A stretch of DNA of 64,000 nt from Prauserella rugosa (GCF_000719975.1 NZ_JOIJ01000011.1:1-64000), one strand, 5' to 3'; shown: positions 7,978 through 17,183, numbered from the stretch's first letter. Numbers and translations: made by a program. Notes: generated from the letters alone by a model not told the origin.

Positions 7978-10314
7978 TTGACGGAGCACCATCTACTGCG
8001 CGAGGTCGAGGAGGTGACCCGCCGGACGGGCACCGCGGGCGGCGGCGTGACCGCCCGGGTTCGCGCCGTCTCCTGCCGGCGCGGATCCGACGGAATCGGC
8101 TACCTCACCGGGGAATCCCTGGCCGAGCAAGGCATCGAGACGACGATGCCGAACCTGCCCGAGCTCGACACTCCCCCGCTGGACACCCTCGACGTCACCG
8201 TCGGCATCGAGTGGATCGGGCGCGACACGCTACGGCTCACCGTCACCCCGGCGGACCGGCCGCTCTCGGCCCCGGCGGGGACCGAACACGGCATCGTGCG
8301 CGCGAACGGCCAGGCTCTCGCCGGAGGAGATGCCGGAGTCACCGTCGAGGACCGCGACGAGGCGGTCGTGGTCACCGGCGGCCGCATGCGGGTGGTCATG
8401 GAACGCAGGCCGTTCGCGCTGTCCATTGAGGACACCGAAACCGGCGCGCTGCTGCTCGACACGGCGGGCAAGCTTCGTCAGGTCGCCGGTCTGCCGATCG
8501 CGCCCGCGGTACTGCTCGGCGATTCCACGCGCCTGAACCTCGAACTCGGCCCGGATGAGGAGATCCTGGGCTTCGGCGAGCAGTTCGGGCGGTTCGTCAA
8601 GAACGGACAACGCCTTCGCCTGCGGGTCGAGGACGCCCTCGGTACGGGCACCGGCCTGTCCTACAAGCCCGCTCCCGTCTGGTGGTCGACCGCGGGCTAC
8701 CTGGCGCTGGTCAACACCGGCGCGACCGTCGAGGCCGACGTCGGCCACTCCCGTAACGGAGTGCTCGGCATCGAGGCCGAGTGCGGTGAACTGGACCTCT
8801 ACGTCGTCGCCGCACCGGAACCGAAACGCGCGCTCACCGGCTACGCCGAACTCACCGGGCGCGGCTGCGCTCCGCCGCTGTGGGCGCTGGGCTACTGGCT
8901 CGGGCGGTGCCGCTACCACTCCTCGGCGGAGATGGTCGAGGTCGGCCGGATGCTGCGGGAGCACGAGGTGCCGGCCGACATCCTGCACGCCGATCCCGAC
9001 TGGCTCGTCGTCGACCGGCTCAACTGCGACTTCATCTGGAACACCGAACGGTTCGGCGACCGCGCCGAGTTCGTCAAGGAGCTGGAACGGCTCGGGCTGC
9101 GCCTGTCGGTGTGGGAGCTGCCGTATCTCGACCCCGCCTCACCCCGCTATGCCGAGGCCGCCGAACGCGGGTACCTCGTCACCGACGCCGAAGGTGCGGT
9201 CGCGGGCATCGCGGGCACCCCGGTCCCCGACGACCGCCCGCGAGCGCTGCTGGACTTCACCAACCCCGACGCACGCCGCTGGTGGCAACAGCTGCACGGC
9301 CCGTTCCTCGACGACGGCGTCGCCGTGTTCAAGACCGACTTCGGCGAGGGCCTGCCCGACGACGTGCGGCTCGCCGACGGCACCGCCGCCGAGCACGCCC
9401 ACAACCTGTATCCGCTGCAGTACAACGGCGCCGTGAGCGACGCGATCGCCGAGCACACCGGACGTCCGCCGCTGGTGTGGGGCCGCTCGGGCTGGGCGGG
9501 CTCGCACCGCTACCCGGCGCAGTGGGGCGGCGATGCCGAGTCCACCGTCTCGGGGATGCGCGCCACGTTGCGCGGCGGTCTGTCCCACGCGATGAGCATG
9601 CCGGGGCTGTGGGGCCACGACATCGGCGGCTTCTTCGGCCCCGAGCTGACGCCCGAGCTGTACGTGCGCTGGACCCAGTTCGGGGCGTTGTCACCACTCA
9701 TGCGCGCGCACGGGTTGCGGCCGCGCGAACCGTGGGCCTTCGGTGAACAGGCACTGACGATCGCCCGCGACTGGATCCGGTTGCGCTACTCCCTGCTGCC
9801 GTACCTGTGGCAGGTCGCCCACGAATCGGCCCGCAATGGCTGGCCGATGCTGCGCCCGTTGACGCTCGAGTTCCCCCGCGACGCGCTGGCCACCACGCGC
9901 GACGACGCGTTCCTGCTCGGCTCGGACCTGCTGGCGGTGCCGATCTTCGACGACGGAGGAGAGCCCGTCCGCAGGCGGTTCTACGTGCCCGAGGGCGGCT
10001 GGACCGACCTGATCACCGGAGCCCGCTACACCGGCCCGGCACTGCACACCGACACGGTGCCCCTGGACCGGATGCCGGTGCTGGTGCGCGACGGGGCGGT
10101 ACTGCCGCGGGTCGAGGTCGGCCAGGAGGTCCGCGGTACCGACGATCTGGTCGACGCGCCGTGGCAACTGCACGTCTACGGCCCCGCGCCCGCCACCGTG
10201 GAGCTGCTCGACTTCGCCGGCGAGCCGTTCACCGTCGAGATGGACAGCTCCGGCGGCGACTCGCCGATCCCGGTGACCATCATCCGCCACGATCTGGGAG
10301 AAACACGGTCATGA
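7978..10314 (+). CDS. GH31 glycoside hydrolase, alpha-xylosidase-like
   Basis: A 778-residue GH31 enzyme, close to the YicI alpha-xylosidase in length. The catalytic nucleophile is Asp454 in FKTDFGEGLPDDV and the acid/base is Asp519 in WGGDAES. The TDFGE plus downstream PxDV pattern is that of alpha-xylosidases, whereas alpha-glucosidases usually have DMNE. Other blocks are CDFIWN, LSVWELPYLDPASPRY and WGHDIGGF. It lacks the AQDW-type block of sulfoquinovosidases. The start is TTG 7978, supported by GGGAGAGGAG upstream; no signal peptide is seen, so it acts on an imported glycoside. Its stop overlaps the dehydratase start (ATGA), which couples them. It should release xylose or a related sugar. 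Confidence 0.85.
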   Translation: MTEHHLLREVEEVTRRTGTAGGGVTARVRAVSCRRGSDGIGYLTGESLAEQGIETTMPNLPELDTPPLDTLDVTVGIEWIGRDTLRLTVTPADRPLSAPAGTEHGIVRANGQALAGGDAGVTVEDRDEAVVVTGGRMRVVMERRPFALSIEDTETGALLLDTAGKLRQVAGLPIAPAVLLGDSTRLNLELGPDEEILGFGEQFGRFVKNGQRLRLRVEDALGTGTGLSYKPAPVWWSTAGYLALVNTGATVEADVGHSRNGVLGIEAECGELDLYVVAAPEPKRALTGYAELTGRGCAPPLWALGYWLGRCRYHSSAEMVEVGRMLREHEVPADILHADPDWLVVDRLNCDFIWNTERFGDRAEFVKELERLGLRLSVWELPYLDPASPRYAEAAERGYLVTDAEGAVAGIAGTPVPDDRPRALLDFTNPDARRWWQQLHGPFLDDGVAVFKTDFGEGLPDDVRLADGTAAEHAHNLYPLQYNGAVSDAIAEHTGRPPLVWGRSGWAGSHRYPAQWGGDAESTVSGMRATLRGGLSHAMSMPGLWGHDIGGFFGPELTPELYVRWTQFGALSPLMRAHGLRPREPWAFGEQALTIARDWIRLRYSLLPYLWQVAHESARNGWPMLRPLTLEFPRDALATTRDDAFLLGSDLLAVPIFDDGGEPVRRRFYVPEGGWTDLITGARYTGPALHTDTVPLDRMPVLVRDGAVLPRVEVGQEVRGTDDLVDAPWQLHVYGPAPATVELLDFAGEPFTVEMDSSGGDSPIPVTIIRHDLGETRS

Positions 10315-12077
10315 CAGCCACGTCCCCCACCCCGGAACCGCCGAACGCTCCGTCCGAACCGGCCCGTCGCAGCACGTCGTGGTTCGGTGCCGACGGCAAG
10401 ATGGGTTTCGTGCACCGGTCCAAGCTGTACAACTCGGGCCGGTCGCCCGCGATGTTCGACGGCAGGCCCGTGATCGGCATCTGCAACAGCTGGTCGGAGC
10501 TGACGCCGTGCAACCGCCACCTGCGCGACATCGCCGAGGCGGTCAAGCGCGGCGTGTTGCTGGCGGGCGGATTCCCGCTGGAGTTCCCGACGATGTCGCT
10601 CGGCGAGACGCTCATGCGCCCGTCGGCGATGCTGTACCGCAACCTGATGGCGATGGAGGTGGAGGAGAACCTCCGCTCCTACCCGCTCGACGGCGTAGTG
10701 CTGCTGGCCGGGTGCGACAAGACGGTGCCCGCGCAGCTCATGGGTGCGCTCAGCGCCGACCTGCCGGCCATCATGCTCACCGGCGGACCGATGCTGAACG
10801 GCAAGTTCCGCGGCCAGGACGCCGGATCGGGCACGCACGTCTGGCAGTTCGCCGAGGAGGTACGCGCGGGCCGGATGAGCCGAGAGGAGTTCGGACAGGC
10901 CGAGGCGTGCCTGTCGCGCAGCGCGGGCCACTGCACCACGATGGGCACCGCGTCCACGATGGCCTGTCTGGTGGAGATGATGGGACTCGCACTGCCCGGG
11001 AGCGCGGCGGTACCCGCGGTCGACGCCGAGCGGGCACGCCTGGCCGAGCAGTCGGGCGGCCGCATCGTGGAGCTCGTCACCGAGGACCTGCGCCCGTCGT
11101 CGATCCTCGACCGGCGCTCGTTCGAGAACGCCGCGCGGTTCAACGCCGCGATCGGCGGCTCCACCAATGCACTGGTGCACCTGAGCGCACTCGCGGGCAG
11201 GGCCGAGGTGGAATTCCCCGTCGACGAGTTCGACCGGCAGGCCCGCGACATCCCGCTGCTGGTCGACCTGCTGCCCTCGGGCCGGTTCCTCATGGAGGAG
11301 TTCAGCTACGCGGGTGGCGTGCCGGCCGTCGTCGCCGAACTCGGCGACCGGCTGCACGGCGACGCGCGCACGGTGACCGGCCGGACCGTCGCGGAGAACT
11401 ACGCGGGCGCGCGGAACTGGAACACCGAGGTGGTCCACCCACTGGCCGAGCCCGTGCAGCCCGCCGGTTCGGCGACCGCCGTGCTGCACGGCAACCTCGC
11501 TCCGGACGGTGCGGTGATCAAGCTGTCGGCCGCCTCGCCCGAGCTGACCGACCACGTGGGCACCGCACTGGTCTTCGACACCGTCGAGGAGTACTACGAA
11601 CGCTGTGACGATCCTGACCTGCCCGTCGAGGCCTCGACCGTGCTCGTGGTGCGCGGCGCGGGCCCGCGCGGCTATCCGGGGATGCCGGAGATCGGCAACC
11701 TGTCGATCCCCAAGAAACTGCTCGACGCCGGCGTCCGCGACATCGTGCGCATCACCGACGGCCGGATGAGCGGCACCTCGTACGGCACGATCGTGCTGCA
11801 CGTCGCCCCCGAGTCGGCCGCGGGCGGCCCGCTGTCGTTGCTGCGCAGCGGTGACCGCGTCCATCTCGACGTCGCCAAGCGCAGGATCGACATGCTCGTC
11901 GACGACGAGGAGCTGGCCAGGCGCGCCGAGCAGGCACCGCCGGCCGGCGACGCCGATGCGCCCACCGGCGGCTGGGCCGAGCTGTACCGGCGGCACGTCG
12001 GGCAGGCCGACACCGGTGCCGATCTCGACTTCCTGCGCGGACGGCGCGGGCACGCGATCCCCAGGCGCCACCTGTGA
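10311..12077 (+). CDS. IlvD/Edd-family sugar-acid dehydratase (pentonate type)
   Basis: A 588-residue dehydratase starting at ATG 10311 inside the end of the hydrolase gene. The N-terminal SWFGADGKMGFVHRS block and the GICNSWSELTPCN block belong to the L-arabinonate/D-xylonate dehydratase branch rather than dihydroxy-acid dehydratase. Likely Fe-S ligands are Cys58, Cys135 (in GCDKT) and Cys208 (in SAGHCTT). The lysine after the GCD motif is the usual magnesium-site residue. It would dehydrate an aldonate to a 2-keto-3-deoxy acid. Its neighbours supply the oxidation, lactonase and aldolase steps. The exact sugar acid cannot be read from the sequence. Confidence 0.85.
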   Translation: MTATSPTPEPPNAPSEPARRSTSWFGADGKMGFVHRSKLYNSGRSPAMFDGRPVIGICNSWSELTPCNRHLRDIAEAVKRGVLLAGGFPLEFPTMSLGETLMRPSAMLYRNLMAMEVEENLRSYPLDGVVLLAGCDKTVPAQLMGALSADLPAIMLTGGPMLNGKFRGQDAGSGTHVWQFAEEVRAGRMSREEFGQAEACLSRSAGHCTTMGTASTMACLVEMMGLALPGSAAVPAVDAERARLAEQSGGRIVELVTEDLRPSSILDRRSFENAARFNAAIGGSTNALVHLSALAGRAEVEFPVDEFDRQARDIPLLVDLLPSGRFLMEEFSYAGGVPAVVAELGDRLHGDARTVTGRTVAENYAGARNWNTEVVHPLAEPVQPAGSATAVLHGNLAPDGAVIKLSAASPELTDHVGTALVFDTVEEYYERCDDPDLPVEASTVLVVRGAGPRGYPGMPEIGNLSIPKKLLDAGVRDIVRITDGRMSGTSYGTIVLHVAPESAAGGPLSLLRSGDRVHLDVAKRRIDMLVDDEELARRAEQAPPAGDADAPTGGWAELYRRHVGQADTGADLDFLRGRRGHAIPRRHL

Positions 12078-12125
12078 ACGGCGTCTGGCGAACGGGGCCG
12101 GTGAACGGGGCCTGTGAACACCGCC
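12073..12125 (+). repeat. Four imperfect 13-bp tandem units across a stop codon
   Basis: Units of about 13 bp (TGTGAACGGCGTC, TGGCGAACGGGGCC, GGTGAACGGGGCC, TGTGAACACCGCC) run from 12073 to 12125. The first contains the dehydratase stop codon (12075-12077). Together with the array at 13724-13783 this shows GCGAACGG-type minisatellites scattered through the operon. Confidence 0.55.
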
Positions 12126-12165
12126 TACGCACGATGAAAGCAGCACCGACACGGAGAGGACGACG

Positions 12166-12972
12166 ATGACAGGGCTGAGCGGGCGCAGGGCGCTCGTCAC
12201 GGGTGCGGCGACCGGCATCGGCGAGGTGGTCGCCCACGATCTCGCGCGCCGCGGCATGAGCGTGCTGGGCGTGGATCGCGACGAGGCGGTGACCGGCCTC
12301 GGCGGCGACCACGACGGATCGGCCGGGACGCTGACCGGCGAGGTGGTCGACCTCGCCGACCGACAGCAGCTCGAGGACCTGGCCCGTCGCGCCGAACAGG
12401 CGCCCGGGTTCGACGTCCTCGTCAACTGCGCAGCGGCCTACTCACCGCAGGGCGGCTTCCTCGACACCTCACTGGACGACTGGACACGGGTGCTGGCGGT
12501 GAACGTCGTCGCGACGGGCTACCTCAGCACGGCCGTGGCCCGCGGGCTGCACGCAGCGGGCCGCGAGCAGGGTTGCATCGTCAACTTCTGCAGCCTGCAG
12601 GAGGACCTGCCCGTCCCCGGCTACGGTCCGTACGTGACCACCAAGGGCGGGATCCGCGCGGCCACCAGGGCGCTCGCGGTCGAACTCGGGCCGTGGGGCG
12701 TTCGGGTCAACGCCGTCGCGCCCGGCGTCGTCAACACGTCGTCCACTTTGGCCACGCTGGGTGGCAGGAGCTGGGGCGACGACGGCGCGCCGCCGACCCT
12801 GCTCGGCCGTGCGGGTACCCCGGACGAGGTCGCCGATGTCGTGGCGTTCCTCGCCTCCGACGCCTCGGCGTTCATCACGGGTGCGATCATCCCCGTCGAC
12901 GGTGGCCGGCAGCTGAGCCGCAGGCCCGACCCGCTCGGCGAGCGCGACGTCACCGCAGGGAGGGACCGATGA
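12166..12972 (+). CDS. SDR-family sugar dehydrogenase
   Basis: A 268-residue short-chain dehydrogenase with a GGAGAGGAC ribosome binding site before ATG 12166. It shows the Rossmann motif TGAATGIG near the N-terminus, an NCAAA-type adenine motif, catalytic Ser in NFCSLQED, and Tyr/Lys in YVTTKGG, then the RVNAVAPGVVNT and GAIIPVDGG blocks. Leu-Gly-Val-Asp-Arg after strand beta-2 suggests NAD preference. In this operon it most likely oxidises an aldose at C1 to the lactone, which the SMP-30 protein three genes on would open. Its stop overlaps the aldolase start (ATGA). A role as a polyol or keto-acid dehydrogenase is an alternative. Confidence 0.8.
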   Translation: MTGLSGRRALVTGAATGIGEVVAHDLARRGMSVLGVDRDEAVTGLGGDHDGSAGTLTGEVVDLADRQQLEDLARRAEQAPGFDVLVNCAAAYSPQGGFLDTSLDDWTRVLAVNVVATGYLSTAVARGLHAAGREQGCIVNFCSLQEDLPVPGYGPYVTTKGGIRAATRALAVELGPWGVRVNAVAPGVVNTSSTLATLGGRSWGDDGAPPTLLGRAGTPDEVADVVAFLASDASAFITGAIIPVDGGRQLSRRPDPLGERDVTAGRDR

Positions 12973-13592
12973 CGGAAACGAGTCTGCCCACGATCACCGT
13001 GGTGTTCCGGAGCATGAGCCCGGCGGCCACACTCGAACTCAGCACGGCGCTGTACGACTGCGGCGTACGCGGGTTCGAGGTCACGATGACCGGCGACCGT
13101 CCGATGGAGACGGTCGCACTGCTGGGAGCCGAACTCCCGGCGGATGCGCTCGTCGGTGCGGGCACGGTCACCACGGCCGAGGAGGTCGCCGCGTCGGCGG
13201 CGGCGGGCGCGCGGTTCGTCGTGTCGCCGCACCTCGACACCGACGTCGTCGCCCGCACCCGCGGCGAGGGCCTCGTGTCGGTGCCCGGTGCGTTCACCCC
13301 CACCGAGATCATGGCGGCCCGACGTGCCGGTGCCGACGTCGTGAAGGTCTTCCCCATCAACGCCGTCGGCGCCGACTACGTCCGCCAGCTGCGCGGTCCG
13401 ATGCCCGACCTTCGGGTCATGGCCAGCGGCGGGGTGACCCCCGAGCTCGCCCGCGAACTGGGCGAGGCCGGCGTTCGCCATCTCGCGGTCGGCCATCACC
13501 TGCTCGGCGCGCAGCCCGACGGCGCGTTCGACCCGGCGCGGGTGCACGAGCGCACCGGCGAGTTCCTGCGCGCCTGCGAGGAGACGGCATGA
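12969..13592 (+). CDS. KDPG-aldolase-fold 2-keto-3-deoxy acid aldolase, divergent active site
   Basis: A 207-residue class I aldolase of the Eda family, starting at ATG 12969 within the SDR stop. The Schiff-base lysine is Lys126 (DVVKVFPIN) and the catalytic Glu is Glu37 (GFEVTMT). It differs from canonical Eda at two binding positions. The Arg of the E-x-T-L-R-T motif is replaced by Thr41. The Thr of the PTGG loop is replaced by Ser153 (MASGGV), the part that binds the phosphate end. This suggests a non-phosphorylated 2-keto-3-deoxy acid, giving pyruvate plus an aldehyde such as glycolaldehyde or glyceraldehyde. Its stop overlaps the lactonase start. Confidence 0.8.
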   Translation: MTETSLPTITVVFRSMSPAATLELSTALYDCGVRGFEVTMTGDRPMETVALLGAELPADALVGAGTVTTAEEVAASAAAGARFVVSPHLDTDVVARTRGEGLVSVPGAFTPTEIMAARRAGADVVKVFPINAVGADYVRQLRGPMPDLRVMASGGVTPELARELGEAGVRHLAVGHHLLGAQPDGAFDPARVHERTGEFLRACEETA

Positions 13593-14509
13593 GCGCCCGG
13601 AACGTCGAGGACGTCGAGCCGGTCGGTGACGTGCGCGCCCGCTTCGGCGAGGGGCCGTGCTGGGATCCGGCCACGGAAACCCTGCTGTGGGTGGACATCG
13701 CAGGCGGCGCGCTGCACCGCACCACAGCGAACGGCACCACAGCGAACGGAGAGACAGCGAACGGAGAGACGGCGAACGGAGAGACGGCCCGCACGGTCCT
13801 CGGCGGGGAGGTCGCCGCGGCGTTCCCGACCGACCGCGGCACGGTCGCCGTCGCGCGGGACAACACGCTGCTCGAGATCTCCGGCGGTGAGGTCGTGGGC
13901 GAGCTGGCCGGACTGACGCCGCAGCCGAGGATGCGGTTCAACGACGGCGGCTGCGACCCGCGCGGCCGGTTGCTGATCGGCACGATGCACCTCGACAAGG
14001 AACCGGGCACCGCGGCGCTGTACCGCCTCGACGAGGACCTGGTGCCCGTCGCCACGGGCGCGACGGTGTCGAACGGGCTCGGCTGGAGCCCGGACGGCAC
14101 GCGGTTGTACTACGCCGACAGTCCGACCCTGCGCGTCGACGTCTTCGACTACGACCCCGGCACCGGTGTGCCCACCGGGCGGAGGGTGCTGGCGGACGTC
14201 TCGGATTCCGGCGGTAGGCCCGACGGTCTGACCGTGGACGCCGAGGGATGCATCTGGGTGGCGATGATCCTCGGCGGCGAGATCCGCCGATACACCCCGG
14301 ACGGCGCACTCGACCGGGTGATCGCGCTGCCGGTGTCGCATCCGACGAGCGTCGCCTTCGGCGGCCCCGACCTCACGCAGCTGTTCGTCACCACGGGATG
14401 GGAACCGCTGTCGGAGGCCGAGCGTGCGGCGCAGCCGCTGGCCGGTCGGTTGCTGCGCCTCGATCCCGGCGTGCGCGGACTGCCCTCGCCGCCGCTCGCG
14501 CTGGACTGA
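13589..14509 (+). CDS. SMP-30/gluconolactonase-family sugar lactonase
   Basis: A 306-residue six-bladed propeller lactonase, starting at ATG 13589 in the aldolase stop. Metal-site residues are recognisable in RFGEGPCWD (Glu), TVSNGLGWSPDG (Asn) and GRPDGLTVDAEG (Asp), and substrate contacts in RMRFNDGGCDPRGR. It would hydrolyse an aldonolactone to the aldonate used by the dehydratase in the same operon. One blade loop (about residues 46-66) is stretched by a 15-bp tandem repeat coding TANGE-type units, an unusual low-complexity insertion in an enzyme. It is the last gene of the coupled run. Confidence 0.85.
   Translation: MSARNVEDVEPVGDVRARFGEGPCWDPATETLLWVDIAGGALHRTTANGTTANGETANGETANGETARTVLGGEVAAAFPTDRGTVAVARDNTLLEISGGEVVGELAGLTPQPRMRFNDGGCDPRGRLLIGTMHLDKEPGTAALYRLDEDLVPVATGATVSNGLGWSPDGTRLYYADSPTLRVDVFDYDPGTGVPTGRRVLADVSDSGGRPDGLTVDAEGCIWVAMILGGEIRRYTPDGALDRVIALPVSHPTSVAFGGPDLTQLFVTTGWEPLSEAERAAQPLAGRLLRLDPGVRGLPSPPLALD
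13724..13783 (+). repeat. 15-bp tandem repeat inside the lactonase gene, four copies
   Basis: Units start at 13724, 13739, 13754 and 13769 with consensus ACAGCGAACGGAGAG. The first unit differs in its last five bases and the fourth in one base. Being 15 bp long, each unit adds five residues (TANGE) without shifting the frame, so the copy number could vary between strains. Confidence 0.8.
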
Positions 14510-14581
14510 CCGCACCCGAGCGGCCCGCCGACGTCTCGCACGGCGACCACCTGGCACTTCACGTCCGTTACTGAATCGATT

Positions 14582-14610
14582 TTGATTCCAGGTCGGCGCT
14601 TCTGTATCGT
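14582..14610 (+). promoter_or_regulatory. Promoter of edd-eda
   Basis: TTGATT (14582-14587) and TATCGT (14605-14610) are separated by exactly 17 bp, about 45 bp before the edd start. A short dyad GAATC-GATTTT-GATTC (14573-14588) overlaps the -35 box and may be a repressor site. Confidence 0.55.
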
Positions 14611-14655
14611 GTCAGCTCCACGGAGGACACGCGCCCACACCGACCGGAGCCGCTC

Positions 14656-16560
14656 GTGAATCACGCGCCAGAGCACGTCCACCCCGTCGTCGACGAAGTC
14701 ACCGCCCGCATCGCGGAACGCAGCCGCGAGACCAGGGCCGCCTACCTGGCCCGCATCTCCGCAGCCGGATCCGCCGCGCAGTCCGCTCCCGCCAGGGCAG
14801 CCATGGGCTGCAGCAACCTCGCCCACGGTTTCGCGGCCTGCGCTGGCGAGGACCGCCTCGCCATGAGCGGCCTGCGGAAACCGGGGATCGCCATCGTGTC
14901 GGCCTACAACGACCTGCTGTCGGCACACCAGCCGCTGCACGAGTTCCCGGAGTGGATCAAGGCCGCGGCGCGCGAGGCCGGCGGCGTCGCCCAGTTCGCC
15001 GGCGGCGTCCCCGCGATGTGCGACGGCATCACGCAGGGCCGCGCGGGCATGGAGCTGTCCCTGTTCAGCCGCGACGTCATCGCCATGGCCACCGGCGTCG
15101 CGCTGTCGCACGACATGTTCGACGGCACGCTGCTGCTCGGCGTGTGCGACAAGATCGTGCCCGGACTGCTCATCGGAGCACTGTCGTTCGGCCACCTGCC
15201 CGCGATGCTCGTGCCTGCGGGCCCCATGACGTCCGGCCTGCCCAACAAGGAGAAGGCGCGCATCCGCCAGCTGTACGCCGAGGGCAAGGCGACGCGGGAG
15301 GACCTCCTCGAGGCCGAGGCCGCCTCCTACCACTCGCCGGGCACCTGCACGTTCTACGGCACGGCCAACTCCAACCAGCTCGTCGTCGAGGTGATGGGGC
15401 TGCACCTGCCGGGAGCCAGCTTCGTGCACCCCGGTACGCCGCTGCGCAAGGCCCTGACCGAGGAGGCGGGCAGGCGCATCGTCGAGATCTCCCGCGGCGA
15501 GGAGTACACGCCGCTCGGCGAGGTCGTCGACGAGCGTTCGGTCGTCAACGGCCTGGTCGCGCTGCTCGCGACGGGCGGTTCGACCAACCACACGCTGCAT
15601 CTCGTCGCCATCGCGGCGGCCGCGGGGATCCAGCTGACGTGGGACGACTTCTCCGACCTCTCCGCCGTCGTCCCGCTGCTGGCCAGCGTCTATCCCAACG
15701 GCAGCGCCGACATCAACCACTTCCACGCGGCGGGCGGCGTGCAGTTCCTCGTCGGCACCCTGCTGGACGCGGGCCTGCTGCACCGCGACGTACGCACCGT
15801 CGCGGGCCGCGGACTCGACCACTACCGCAGGGAGCCGATCCTCGACGGCGACCGGCTCACGTGGCGGGAGGCGACCGACCGCAGCCTCGACGAATCGGTG
15901 CTGCGCCCCGTGTCGCGGCCCATGGCCGACAACGGCGGACTGCGCATGGTGCAGGGCAACCTCGGCCGCGCGGTGATCAAGGTGTCCGCGGTGGCGCCGG
16001 AGAACCGGGTCGTCGAGGCGCCCGCGCGGGTGTTCGGCACGCAGGCCGAGTTCGACGCCGCGTTCCGCGCGGGTGAGTTGGACCGCGACGTCGTGGTGGT
16101 CCTGCGCAACCAGGGTCCGCACGCCAACGGCATGCCCGAACTGCACGGCCTCACGCCTGCGCTCGGGGTGCTCATGGACCGCGGCCACCGCGTCGCGTTG
16201 CTCACCGACGGCCGGATGTCCGGGGCGTCGGGCAAGATCCCCGCGGCCATTCACCTCACCCCCGAGGCCGCCGCCGGTGGACCGCTCGCGCGCATCGCCG
16301 ACGGCGACGTGGTTCGGCTGGACAGCGACGCGGGAACGCTGGACGTCCACCTCGACGCGGCCGAACTCGACGCCAGGAAGCCCACCGACGGTGCGCCGGA
16401 CGAGACGCAATGGGTCGGCACGGGTCGCGAACTGTTCGCGGCGTTGCGCCGCAGCGTCGGTCCCGCCGACGCAGGGGCGAGCGTGTTCGGCCCGGTGACG
16501 CCCGCCCACTTCGGCGTCACCACCACGAAACCCGAGGCCCACGTGGGAGGAACGTCGTGA
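14656..16560 (+). CDS. edd: 6-phosphogluconate dehydratase
   Basis: A 634-residue IlvD/Edd protein with Edd-specific features. These are the long N-terminal extension, the [11 protein letters not shown] block, [25 protein letters not shown], and [14 protein letters not shown] in the middle. Cysteines in MGCSN/VCDK/GTCTFY are the likely Fe-S ligands. It converts 6-phosphogluconate to 2-keto-3-deoxy-6-phosphogluconate in the Entner-Doudoroff pathway. The GTG start at 14656 has a modest GGAG upstream. It has its own promoter, about 145 bp after the lactonase gene, and its stop overlaps the eda start, so the pair is coupled. Confidence 0.93.
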   Translation: MNHAPEHVHPVVDEVTARIAERSRETRAAYLARISAAGSAAQSAPARAAMGCSNLAHGFAACAGEDRLAMSGLRKPGIAIVSAYNDLLSAHQPLHEFPEWIKAAAREAGGVAQFAGGVPAMCDGITQGRAGMELSLFSRDVIAMATGVALSHDMFDGTLLLGVCDKIVPGLLIGALSFGHLPAMLVPAGPMTSGLPNKEKARIRQLYAEGKATREDLLEAEAASYHSPGTCTFYGTANSNQLVVEVMGLHLPGASFVHPGTPLRKALTEEAGRRIVEISRGEEYTPLGEVVDERSVVNGLVALLATGGSTNHTLHLVAIAAAAGIQLTWDDFSDLSAVVPLLASVYPNGSADINHFHAAGGVQFLVGTLLDAGLLHRDVRTVAGRGLDHYRREPILDGDRLTWREATDRSLDESVLRPVSRPMADNGGLRMVQGNLGRAVIKVSAVAPENRVVEAPARVFGTQAEFDAAFRAGELDRDVVVVLRNQGPHANGMPELHGLTPALGVLMDRGHRVALLTDGRMSGASGKIPAAIHLTPEAAAGGPLARIADGDVVRLDSDAGTLDVHLDAAELDARKPTDGAPDETQWVGTGRELFAALRRSVGPADAGASVFGPVTPAHFGVTTTKPEAHVGGTS

Positions 16561-17183
16561 CAACCAGCTCGGAACTGCTCGATCTGTCGCCGGTCATGCC
16601 GGTCGTGGTGCTCGACGACGCCGACACCGCACCCGACGTCGCACGCGCATTGCTGGCGGGCGGGATCGGTGCGATCGAACTGACGCTGCGTACCCCCGCC
16701 GCGTTGGAGGCCATCGAGAAGGTCGCCGCGCAGGTGCCCGACATCGTCGTCGGCGCGGGCACGGTGACCACGCCCGAGCAAGCCAGGCAAGCGGCTGAGG
16801 CGGGCGCAGCGTTCCTGGTCACGCCGGGCACCACGGATTCCCTGCTCGACGCCGTGACCGCAACCGGCCTGCCGTTCCTGCCCGGCGCCGCGACGGTGTC
16901 GGAGGCGATGCGGTTGGCCGAGCGCGGTCTCGACACGCTGAAGTTCTTCCCCGCCGAGGCCAGCGGCGGCCCGGCGGCACTGAAGGCGTTCGCCGGTCCC
17001 CTGCCGCACCTGAGGTTCTGCCCCACCGGCGGCGTCAGCGTCTCCAACGCCGCGGACTACCTCGCGCTGTCCACTGTGGGCTGTGTCGGGGGAAGCTGGC
17101 TGACGCCGAAGGACGCCGTCGCGGAGGGCGACTTCGCGAGGATCGAAAGCCTGGCGAAGGAAGCCGCCGCCCTCGGCGGTTGA
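16557..17183 (+). CDS. eda: KDPG aldolase
   Basis: A 208-residue class I aldolase starting at GTG 16557, overlapping the edd stop by four bases, with GGGAGGAA upstream. All canonical residues are present: Glu41 and Arg45 in IELTLRTP, Lys129 in TLKFFPAE for the Schiff base, and Thr157 in FCPTGGVS for phosphate binding. It splits KDPG into pyruvate and glyceraldehyde 3-phosphate, completing the Entner-Doudoroff route begun by edd. It contrasts with the divergent paralogue 3.6 kb upstream. Confidence 0.93.
   Translation: MTTSSELLDLSPVMPVVVLDDADTAPDVARALLAGGIGAIELTLRTPAALEAIEKVAAQVPDIVVGAGTVTTPEQARQAAEAGAAFLVTPGTTDSLLDAVTATGLPFLPGAATVSEAMRLAERGLDTLKFFPAEASGGPAALKAFAGPLPHLRFCPTGGVSVSNAADYLALSTVGCVGGSWLTPKDAVAEGDFARIESLAKEAAALGG

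Noticed and set aside
6342..14509. Sulfoquinovose (sulfo-Entner-Doudoroff) operon as a firm call
   Set aside because: The enzyme classes match, but the GH31 protein has YicI-type KTDFGE and CDFxW blocks and lacks the AQDW-type sulfoquinovosidase motif, and no sulfolactaldehyde dehydrogenase or sulfonate exporter is present. Kept only as an alternative.
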